Shown piece after piece: positions 1-5,826 of a stretch of DNA of 7,324 bases. The notes under the pieces were generated by a model. That model saw only the letters and a list, made by a program, of their open reading frames with translations, was not told where the DNA came from and searched no databases. The number at the start of each line of letters is the position of its first letter. Position 1 is the first letter of the stretch. Made by a program: the position numbers and the translations under genes. The stretch is from Anaerolineaceae bacterium (lineage in GTDB: Bacteria > Chloroflexota > Anaerolineae > Anaerolineales > Anaerolineaceae). The DNA lies in contig JACZIY010000803.1 of assembly GCA_014860845.1 (NCBI GenBank), forward strand, positions 1 through 7,324, written 5' to 3'.

Positions 1-78
1 TTGGTGTTGAAGACTTATCGCGAAGGTCATCCACTGTTTCATTATGACTTTAGGGAAGCATGCGAACGTCTACAATGA
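1..78 (+). CDS. C-terminal end of an unidentified upstream gene (partial)
   Basis: Frame 1 is open from the first base of the window to a TGA at 76-78, giving 25 residues that end in ACERLQ. The other two forward frames close within the first 45 bases, so this is the best candidate for the tail of a gene beginning outside the window. The residues are mixed charged and aromatic, as in a soluble protein C-terminus, and too few to assign a family. The stop lies 47 bases before the methyltransferase start and no terminator is visible between them, so the two are probably co-transcribed. It could instead be a chance open stretch. Confidence 0.45.
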   Translation: MVLKTYREGHPLFHYDFREACERLQ

Positions 79-125
79 TTTCAATATAGCTGGCTGAAAT
101 CAACCTGTAGAAAGAAGGAGAATGG

Positions 126-788
126 ATGTCTCAAATCAGTAGAGTAACCCGCTCTAAAAAGCAAGCCAGATCTGCTTATAACAAACTCAGTCGTTGGTAC
201 GATCTCATGGCTGGTGATTTTGAGCGCAAGCCTCGCGATGCAGCCATTCAGCATTTAGCACCCAATATCGGGGAAAAGGTGCTTGAGATTGGAAGTGGAA
301 CAGGTCAGGCTGTTGTAAAAATGGCAGAGCTGGTTGGTAAATCCGGCAAGGTTTATGGCATCGATATTTCAAACGGTATGCTCACAATCGCTCAGACCAA
401 AGTGAAAAAGAGGCGGGTAAGCGATCTGGTTACTTTGCTTTGTGGGGATGGAATGCAATTACCCTTTGATACGGGTTGTTTTGACGGAATTCTGATCAGT
501 TTTACATTGGAGCTGTTTGATACTCCGGAGATACCACTGGTACTGGCAGAGTGTAAAAGATGCCTGCGGACGGGTGGTCGTATCAGTGTTGTGGGATTAT
601 CCAAAAAACAACCCAATGTCATGACCAGGCTCTACGAATGGCTTCACAGACAATTTCCCCAGTTTTTTGATTGTCGTCCGATTTTTGTTCAGAAAGCGTT
701 AGAAACTGCCGGATTCCAAACACTATCCGTCTTTGATCTTTCTATGCTGGGGTTGAAAGGTGAACTTGTTTCTGGCACTTCTCCCTAA
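126..788 (+). CDS. Class I SAM-dependent methyltransferase, UbiE/Methyltransf_11 type
   Basis: A 220-residue cytoplasmic methyltransferase that would transfer a methyl group from S-adenosylmethionine to an unknown small molecule. Motif I, VLEIGSGTG, is at residues 52-60 and binds SAM. The acidic residue ending strand 2 is D80 in YGIDIS. Motif II/III is CGDGMQLPF at 106-114, followed by CFDGILISFTLELF (118-131) and the post-motif LRTGGRISVV (147-156). The N-terminal stretch with NKLSRWYDLMAG (19-30) resembles the YDxLS/WYD start of UbiE/MenG-like enzymes. The length suits a single Rossmann domain with a short C-terminal cap. The ATG at 126 is favoured by AGGAGA at 116-121; an ATG at 122 is out of frame. 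Quinone or lipid methylation is possible, but no quinone genes are adjacent, so the substrate is left open. Confidence 0.9.
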   Translation: MSQISRVTRSKKQARSAYNKLSRWYDLMAGDFERKPRDAAIQHLAPNIGEKVLEIGSGTGQAVVKMAELVGKSGKVYGIDISNGMLTIAQTKVKKRRVSDLVTLLCGDGMQLPFDTGCFDGILISFTLELFDTPEIPLVLAECKRCLRTGGRISVVGLSKKQPNVMTRLYEWLHRQFPQFFDCRPIFVQKALETAGFQTLSVFDLSMLGLKGELVSGTSP

Positions 789-842
789 CCAAAATCGATT
801 AGCACCTGCATTAAATTTCTATTTTCATCTCCGAAAGCTTAT

Positions 843-855
843 ACCAATTATTGGT
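843..855. promoter_or_regulatory. 13-bp palindrome, possible operator
   Basis: ACCAATTATTGGT is a perfect inverted repeat: ACCAAT and ATTGGT arms around one central T. It overlaps the TTGGTT that could serve as a -35 box for the decarboxylase promoter, which is where a repressor site would sit. No regulator gene lies in the window. A chance palindrome in AT-rich DNA cannot be excluded. Confidence 0.3.
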
Positions 856-878
856 TTTGCATAATTATCAACTAATAT
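851..878 (+). promoter_or_regulatory. Weak candidate promoter for the decarboxylase
   Basis: TTGGTT (851-856) and TAATAT (873-878) are separated by 16 bases. The -35 matches the sigma70 consensus at only three positions and the -10 is imperfect, so this is tentative. If it is used, the transcript would carry a leader of about 160 bases before the decarboxylase ATG. Confidence 0.25.
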
Positions 879-915
879 ACATAAACTAAAAGATTTGCTT
901 CTGTCGAATCATCCG

Positions 916-976
916 GGCAAATAATCGATTTCGTTACCTTTGCCAAGTTAGATTACAAATCAATTTGCCGAAATTG
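916..976 (+). other. Two inverted repeats in the decarboxylase leader
   Basis: GGCAAA (916-921) is complementary to TTTGCC (939-944) across a 17-base loop. CAATTT (961-966) is complementary to AAATTG (971-976) across the loop GCCG. As RNA these could form two small hairpins ahead of the SD-pairing stem at 1014-1038. I recognise no known riboswitch or T-box core here, and neither stem is followed by a T-run, so they do not look like terminators. Confidence 0.3.
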
Positions 977-1013
977 TCAGTTGATGGGTGAGCAGCTAAT
1001 TAAAATTGCCAAT

Positions 1014-1043
1014 CCTTTATAAAAGATTCTTTATAAGGAGGAG
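1014..1043 (+). promoter_or_regulatory. Shine-Dalgarno of the decarboxylase with a possible sequestering stem
   Basis: AAGGAGGAG at 1035-1043 is an almost ideal ribosome binding site, 4 bases before ATG 1048, and decides that start. CCTT at 1014-1017 can pair with AAGG at 1035-1038. ATAAA at 1019-1023 can pair with TTTAT at 1030-1034. T1018 would be bulged and the loop would be six bases. The stem would hide the first part of the SD. It is mostly A-U, so it would be weak; the pairing is visible but its function is inferred. Confidence 0.45.
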
Positions 1044-1047
1044 AAAA

Positions 1048-2577
1048 ATGAGACTAAGCAATTTACAAGTTAATTTAAATAAACGCGAAGCACCTTTAGA
1101 AATGCACGCTGACGAATTTCGTAAAGTGGGATATCAGCTTGTCGATCAAATTGCAGAATTTCTCGATGGGTTACCACAACGACCCGTAACATCTGACGAG
1201 TCACCTCAGAAAATCCGTGCGTTATTGGGCACAGATCAGATTCCCGAACACGGTTCACCTGTTGGTGATCTGTTCAATGAAGTGACGGATCTGCTCTTTA
1301 ATCACTCTTTGTTCAATGGCCATCCAAGATTTTGGGGTTATATCACCTCATCAGCAGCTCCCATCGGTGCTCTGGCAGATTTTTTGGCTTCATCCGTAAA
1401 CTCTAATGTCGCTGCTGCAAAATTATCACCAATTGCAAGTGAAATTGAGGCTCAGACAATTCGGTGGCTTGCCGACTTAATTGGTTATCCCAGAACCTGC
1501 GGTGGCTTACTCGTCAGTGGTGGAAATATGGCAAATTTTATCGGTTTCCTGGCAGCCCGTAAATTAAAAGCTCCATGGGATTCCGATAAGCAAGGTTTGT
1601 CGGAAGAAAACAAAAGGCCTGTGGTGTATGTTTCAAAAGAGACCCATACCTGGATAGATAAAGCTGTCGAACTTTTCGGTCTGGTTGCAAATTCTGTTCG
1701 TTGGATTGAAACGAATAATGAACAACAGATGGATATGGTAGCACTTGAACAACAGATTATCGCAGATCTTGCTGAAAATCATTTACCCTTTCTTGTGGTG
1801 GGAACTGCGGGAACGGTTGGAACCGGAGCAATTGACCCTCTCCCTGAAATTGCAGCTATTTGTAAAAAATATAATTTATGGTTCCACGTTGACGGTGCTT
1901 ATGGTGCTCCATTAGTTATTTTACCTGATGCCCCAATTCAATTGAAAGGTTTAAGGGAGGCTGATTCAATTGCACTGGATCCACACAAGTGGTTATACAG
2001 CCCTCTGGAAGCTGGCTGTACACTGGTGCGTAATCCAAACCATATGTTAGAAACCTTCAGTCATCATCCGGTATATTACAACTTTGATGGAAAAGAGGAA
2101 GATCCTGCAATCAATTACCATGAATTTGGTCTACAAAACTCGCGGGGGTTTCGTGCACTAAAGGTCTGGCTTGGATTACGTCAGGTAGGACGAGAAGGTT
2201 ATATCCAGATGATCAGTGATGATATCGCACTCTCACAACATCTATTTGAAACGATCGGAAATTATCAAGAATTACAGGCGGTAACCCAGAATCTTAGCAT
2301 TACAACATTTCGCTTCGTTCCGAAGGATTTGTCCAACACCTCTTTGGATGTTGAGTCCTATCTGAATAAACTAAATGAAGAATTGCTCAATCGTCTTCAG
2401 TCAAGTGGTGAGGCTTTTGTTTCAAATGCTGTTGTCGAAGGAAAATATCTCTTGCGAGCATGTATAGTAAACTTTCGTACAACCCTATATGATGTCGAAC
2501 AACTCCCACAGATTGTTATCAGGCTTGGCAAGGAAATGTATACAAAATTGCGCCCTGTGGTATTACAAGCACAGTAG
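1048..2577 (+). CDS. PLP-dependent group II amino acid decarboxylase, aromatic-L-amino-acid decarboxylase-like
   Basis: A 509-residue cytoplasmic enzyme of the Pyridoxal_deC family, expected to decarboxylate an amino acid to the amine plus CO2. The PLP Schiff-base lysine is K314 in DPHKWLYSP. HVDGAYGAP (280-288) carries D282, which contacts the pyridine nitrogen. H200 in KETHTWIDK matches the cofactor-stacking histidine. Y343 in HHPVYYNF lies 29 residues after the lysine, the same spacing as K303-Y332 of animal DOPA decarboxylase. HPRFWGY (92-98) matches the substrate-pocket HPxFxxY segment. Keeping both H200 and Y343 argues for a true decarboxylase rather than an aldehyde synthase. An open frame extends upstream to TTG 1006, but it would translate through the strong SD at 1035-1043, so ATG 1048 is chosen. 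Tyrosine, tryptophan, phenylalanine or DOPA are plausible substrates; glutamate is less likely. It appears monocistronic. Confidence 0.9.
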   Translation: MRLSNLQVNLNKREAPLEMHADEFRKVGYQLVDQIAEFLDGLPQRPVTSDESPQKIRALLGTDQIPEHGSPVGDLFNEVTDLLFNHSLFNGHPRFWGYITSSAAPIGALADFLASSVNSNVAAAKLSPIASEIEAQTIRWLADLIGYPRTCGGLLVSGGNMANFIGFLAARKLKAPWDSDKQGLSEENKRPVVYVSKETHTWIDKAVELFGLVANSVRWIETNNEQQMDMVALEQQIIADLAENHLPFLVVGTAGTVGTGAIDPLPEIAAICKKYNLWFHVDGAYGAPLVILPDAPIQLKGLREADSIALDPHKWLYSPLEAGCTLVRNPNHMLETFSHHPVYYNFDGKEEDPAINYHEFGLQNSRGFRALKVWLGLRQVGREGYIQMISDDIALSQHLFETIGNYQELQAVTQNLSITTFRFVPKDLSNTSLDVESYLNKLNEELLNRLQSSGEAFVSNAVVEGKYLLRACIVNFRTTLYDVEQLPQIVIRLGKEMYTKLRPVVLQAQ

Positions 2578-2714
2578 ATGTATCCTTACATTATTTCTAT
2601 AATGATCTATTCAACGATTTCTTCGGATTTCTAAACGATGATCTTCTATTATCCAAAAGTAATTGATGTTTTTTAATTTGCAAATATGGTGGATCTCTCA
2701 ATAAATTAAGTAAA

Positions 2715-2730
2715 TTTCAAAGTTTTGAAA
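2715..2730. promoter_or_regulatory. 16-bp inverted repeat, possible operator of the permease-kinase unit
   Basis: TTTCAAAGTTTTGAAA has perfect 7-base arms around a central GT. It ends 13 bases before a perfect TATAAT and would cover the -35 region. It is not followed by a T-run, so it does not look like a terminator for the decarboxylase. A dimeric repressor or activator site is the natural reading, but no regulator is encoded nearby. Confidence 0.4.
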
Positions 2731-2754
2731 GTGCTTTGTCTACTATAATATAGA
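2725..2754 (+). promoter_or_regulatory. Candidate promoter of the permease-kinase unit
   Basis: TATAAT at 2744-2749 is a perfect -10 box. TTGAAA at 2725-2730 is a five-of-six -35 box, but the spacer to TATAAT is only 13 bases. Pairing the same -35 with the overlapping TATAGA (2749-2754) gives an 18-base spacer. Either the second arrangement or a factor-dependent promoter with a poor -35 is possible. The start site would be about 130 bases before the permease ATG. Confidence 0.35.
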
Positions 2755-2891
2755 ATATCTGAGAAATGGTACAACAAGATGTTTGACTCTGAGAATGAAA
2801 TAAAATAGCGAATGTTGAGATCTAATCCAATTTCCCAACACCAATAAACATCTAAGGCATTCGTTGGCTCTTAATTGAGGAGATCTTTCAC

Positions 2892-4667
2892 ATGACATTT
2901 TCAATTATCCTGTTATTGGTCATTCTGGCGGTAGCACTGTTGTTCTTTTCCTTCGAATGGATTCCTCCGGATGTGACTGCCCTTGGTATCCTGATAGCCT
3001 TGATTGTGACCGGGTTAGTACCCATCGACCAGGCATTCGATGGCTTTGGCAGTGATACTGTTATGTTGTTGTTAGGGCTGTTAATTATGACATCTGCTCT
3101 GGTGCGCAATGGCGTCGTCGAAGTGGTGGGGCGTGTTCTGATGCAATATTCCAGCAAACATCCCGGTAGTCTTTTACTGGCGACCATGCTGGCGGTAGCA
3201 ATACTGAGTGCTTTCATCAACAATACAGCAGCCGCTGCTTTCTTTTTGCCGGTCATCCTGGGGATAAGCCAGCGTTCCAAAATGAATGCTTCCAAATTAC
3301 TGATGCCCATGGCGTTTGCCGCGATTCTATCCAGTTCGGTAACATTGATCAGTACCTCTACCAATATTGTGGTCAGTGGATTGATGACCCAGTTCGATCT
3401 GGATCCAATTGGAATGTTTGAGTTAACACCAGTCGGAATCCCGGTATTGGTGACCGGTATCGTCTATATGCTTTTTATTGGAAAACGTCTGATCCCTGAA
3501 CGAAAAGCTCCTCAAACCTTGACCGAAACATTCAACCTGCGTCCCTACCTGGCGGAACTACGTATCACACCAAGATCCAATCTGGTAGGCAAAACATTGG
3601 CACAATCCAATCTGGGGCGTAATTATGATCTGACTGTCCTTTCCATCATTCGGGATGGGAAACGAATGGTTCATATACCTGCCTATGCTATACTCCAGGA
3701 GGGAGACGCACTCCTGGTTGAAGGAGCTTCAGAAGCAATTATAAAAATCAAAAATGTTGCTGGTATCGACATCCAGGCAGATGTCAAATTCTCGGATGCT
3801 GACTTGCAGGGCGAATCCCTGAAGCTGGCAGAAGTGGTATTACTTCCACGCTCGCCGTTCATCGGGAGGACAGTGAAGGGTATGCAGATGCGTGAACGTT
3901 TTAATATTCAGGTGGTGGCAATTAATCAACGCACCGGGATCGTTCACTCAAAAATTGCTGATACGCGCCTGCAAATGGGAGATGTGCTGCTCGTTCAGGG
4001 TAATCCGAAACAGATTGAAGCGCTGCAGGCTGAGAATGCTTTCAATGTTTTAGGGGTGTTGGAAGTACACCGCTTCGATCGAAAGCGTGCTTTAAGTGTG
4101 GTGGCAATATTCGCTTCTGCCCTGCTGCTGGGAGGGCTGAAAATCATTCCATTACCAGCGGCGATGTTAGCCGGTGCTTTTATGGTGTTTGTCACCCGTT
4201 GCATTACCCCTGAAGATGCTTACCGACAGGTGGATTGGAAAGTGCTGATTCTGATAGGCAGCATGTTGGCATTGGGAGTTGCCATGCAAACCACAGGCAC
4301 GGCTCAATACCTGGCGGATCTTTTGACCCACCTGGTAGGAACCTGGAACCCCATCTGGTTGCTAACTGGTTTTTTTGTGTTGACCGTGCTGCTGACCCAA
4401 CCCATGTCCAACCAGGCAGCAGCTGCGGTGGTGATACCGGTAGCCATACAAACAGCGATCCAGCTAGGTTTGAATCCGCGAACATTCGCGATGATGATCG
4501 CCATCGCAGCCAGTACATCCTACCTGACACCCCTTGAACCTGCCTGTTTGATGGTGTATGGACCCGGGCGGTATCGCTTCCTGGATTTTGTGAAGGTCGG
4601 AGGTTTGTTGACAGTGGTGGTTTATTTGATTGCAATCGTTCTCACTCCTTTATTGTGGCCGTTATAA
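2892..4667 (+). CDS. SLC13/DASS-type permease with two central RCK_C (TrkA_C) domains
   Basis: A 591-residue inner-membrane transporter of the ion-transporter superfamily, expected to move an anion such as sulfate or a di/tricarboxylate with a coupling cation. The N-terminal half (about 1-200) has hydrophobic spans near 4-22, 26-46, 56-72, 92-122, 136-165 and 178-196. Its cation-site signature is NNTAAAAFFLP at 110-120, with SSSVTLISTSTN at 147-158. Two soluble RCK_C domains follow at about 217-290 and 307-380, each ending in a GDALLVEG or GDVLLVQG turn. The C-terminal half repeats the fold (about 400-590) with MSNQAAAAVVIP (505-516) and STSYLTPLEPA (541-551). Two RCK_C domains between the halves is a known bacterial layout, as in E. 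coli YfbS. GAGGAG at 2877-2882 supports the ATG. The 3' end overlaps the kinase gene by 13 bases. The substrate cannot be read from sequence. Confidence 0.9.
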   Translation: MTFSIILLLVILAVALLFFSFEWIPPDVTALGILIALIVTGLVPIDQAFDGFGSDTVMLLLGLLIMTSALVRNGVVEVVGRVLMQYSSKHPGSLLLATMLAVAILSAFINNTAAAAFFLPVILGISQRSKMNASKLLMPMAFAAILSSSVTLISTSTNIVVSGLMTQFDLDPIGMFELTPVGIPVLVTGIVYMLFIGKRLIPERKAPQTLTETFNLRPYLAELRITPRSNLVGKTLAQSNLGRNYDLTVLSIIRDGKRMVHIPAYAILQEGDALLVEGASEAIIKIKNVAGIDIQADVKFSDADLQGESLKLAEVVLLPRSPFIGRTVKGMQMRERFNIQVVAINQRTGIVHSKIADTRLQMGDVLLVQGNPKQIEALQAENAFNVLGVLEVHRFDRKRALSVVAIFASALLLGGLKIIPLPAAMLAGAFMVFVTRCITPEDAYRQVDWKVLILIGSMLALGVAMQTTGTAQYLADLLTHLVGTWNPIWLLTGFFVLTVLLTQPMSNQAAAAVVIPVAIQTAIQLGLNPRTFAMMIAIAASTSYLTPLEPACLMVYGPGRYRFLDFVKVGGLLTVVVYLIAIVLTPLLWPL

Positions 4668-5692
4668 ACAAGACTCCCGAGATTCTACCTGTATCTGACT
4701 CGCAATCTGGTGAAGCCAAATTGAGGTATTTTGAAGAAATCATTCAATCAGCCCTGACACAAATTGGAGTGGTAGGATCTCAGATTAAGTTTATTTCAGA
4801 CACAGGGAACTTGATTTTTCGGGCTGATAATCAAACTCAATCATTTGCGATCAGAGTCTACAAAGATTTTGACACACCTGATTCCGCTATTTGCGCTGAG
4901 CTATTCTGGTTGTTGGACATTAAGCAAAAAACCAATCTTTCAGTACCGGAACCGATACCCAACCAATCAAATGAGATGATACAGGAAATCACATTTCCCG
5001 ATGCAGAAAAACCTTCTAAGGTAGTTGTTTTCTATTGGCTCACCGGAGAAATTATTGGTTCTCGACTCAATCTTGATTCAGCTTCTCATATGGGTGAAAT
5101 AATGGCAGCACTTCATCTGCATGCCAATCAATTTCAATTACCACCTGCTTGTTTTCGTGATGAAAATGACTGGCGCGGTATGGGGTTTTTCAAAGCAGGT
5201 TTATCTGATCTCGAAATCCAAAAAATTGATAGTTTCTTAAATAAAGACCAAATTGGAATATGTGAAAGCGCTGCCAGGATAGCAGCAATAAGCATTGATA
5301 GGGTAGATATCCAACAAGATTTTGGATTGATCCATAGTGATTTTCATGCAAATAACATCATTCTGCATCGCGGAAAGTATTCGATTATTGATTTTGATGA
5401 TTGCCAATTTGCTCCTTTTAGCAATGATCTTGCCATTACTCTAGTAAGTTTTGATCAATTTCCTAAACCCGAACCATTGCAGAAGGCTTTTTTGCAGGGC
5501 TATTTAAAGGTTCGTAATTTGCCCTTGAATTTCGAAAAAGAGTTGGAAGCATTTATGATGGAACGTCGTTTACGACTTCTGCGCTGGGTTGCTACCTGGC
5601 CTTCCGTGGATTATTATTCATTTGGAAAAGATTTGATTGAAAATTCGATCCTTCATTTGCGTGAATATGTTCGCAAGTTGTCCATTGAATGA
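4655..5692 (+). CDS. APH/choline-kinase-fold small-molecule phosphotransferase
   Basis: A 345-residue cytoplasmic kinase of the aminoglycoside-phosphotransferase superfamily (Pfam APH), which also includes choline, homoserine and methylthioribose kinases and SrkA/YihE-like kinases. The catalytic Brenner motif is HSDFHANN at 227-234, with D229 the likely base and N234 binding metal. The Mg-binding DFD is at 246-248 in SIIDFDDCQF. The N-lobe has FAIRVYKDF with the ATP-side strand, where RVYK replaces the more usual lysine context. GEIMAALHLHANQF is the helix before the catalytic loop. The start is GTG 4655, 13 bases inside the permease gene. No clear SD precedes it, so translation is probably coupled to the permease. 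The only obvious in-frame alternative is TTG 4721, which lacks support. The substrate is unknown; resistance is one option but the context suggests metabolism. Confidence 0.85.
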   Translation: MAVINKTPEILPVSDSQSGEAKLRYFEEIIQSALTQIGVVGSQIKFISDTGNLIFRADNQTQSFAIRVYKDFDTPDSAICAELFWLLDIKQKTNLSVPEPIPNQSNEMIQEITFPDAEKPSKVVVFYWLTGEIIGSRLNLDSASHMGEIMAALHLHANQFQLPPACFRDENDWRGMGFFKAGLSDLEIQKIDSFLNKDQIGICESAARIAAISIDRVDIQQDFGLIHSDFHANNIILHRGKYSIIDFDDCQFAPFSNDLAITLVSFDQFPKPEPLQKAFLQGYLKVRNLPLNFEKELEAFMMERRLRLLRWVATWPSVDYYSFGKDLIENSILHLREYVRKLSIE

Positions 5693-5719
5693 TCATAAGT
5701 TTCCAAAATAATGAACTTT

Positions 5720-5732
5720 ATCAACAATTGAT
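5720..5732. promoter_or_regulatory. 13-bp inverted repeat at the GNAT promoter
   Basis: ATCAACAATTGAT has ATCAA and TTGAT arms around CAA. It overlaps the TCAACA that could be the -35 box and ends 12 bases before the -10. The layout resembles the palindrome at 843-855. It is short enough to arise by chance. Confidence 0.25.
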
Positions 5733-5750
5733 TATTAAAAATGCTATACT
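5721..5750 (+). promoter_or_regulatory. Candidate sigma70-like promoter, extended -10
   Basis: TGCTATACT at 5742-5750 is an extended -10 element: TG, one base, then TATACT, which matches five of six consensus positions. TCAACA at 5721-5726 gives a four-of-six -35 with an 18-base spacer. It lies in the short gap after the kinase and would drive the GNAT and ICMT-like genes with a leader of about 70 bases. It is the best promoter candidate in the window. Confidence 0.5.
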
Positions 5751-5826
5751 CAACTTAGCAGGTATCTCATAGAATTTCTAATCCATTCTTTATACCAAAA
5801 CTTTTTATATCGCTGAGTGAGGAACT

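Larger units (their letters stand above)
2578..2891. other. 314-base AT-rich intergenic region
   Basis: I find no convincing gene, RNA gene or strong terminator here. It holds ATTTGCAAAT (2676-2685), a 10-bp palindrome of low information. It also holds the 16-bp inverted repeat at 2715-2730 and the TATAAT at 2744-2749. A TTGACT at 2783-2788 looks like a -35 box but has no well-spaced -10. There is an imperfect inverted pair, CGAATG (2809-2814) with CATTCG (2858-2863), and finally the permease ribosome binding site. The size and composition suit a regulatory region separating two transcription units. Confidence 0.6.

Noticed and set aside
792..931. A 10-bp inverted pair, AAATCGATTA (792-801) and TAATCGATTT (922-931).
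   Set aside because: The core ATCGAT is itself palindromic, so the match is partly automatic. The arms are 120 bases apart, with no sign of a mobile element or target duplication.
1006..1047. A 14-codon N-terminal extension of the decarboxylase from TTG 1006.
   Set aside because: It reads straight through the near-perfect Shine-Dalgarno at 1035-1043, and TTG 1006 has no SD of its own. ATG 1048 is a better start.
2888..3364. A 158-codon open frame on the minus strand.
   Set aside because: It lies wholly opposite the permease 5' region and has no recognisable domain. Codon-shadowing of a hydrophobic gene explains it.
4204..4635. Overlapping open frames on both strands inside the permease 3' half.
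   Set aside because: The permease frame there shows clear family motifs (MSNQAAAA, STSYLTPLEPA). The others are low-complexity shadows without a ribosome binding site.
4655..5692. The kinase as an antibiotic-resistance aminoglycoside phosphotransferase.
   Set aside because: Only the superfamily catalytic motifs are shared. The coupling to a permease and the lack of mobile elements favour a metabolic kinase.
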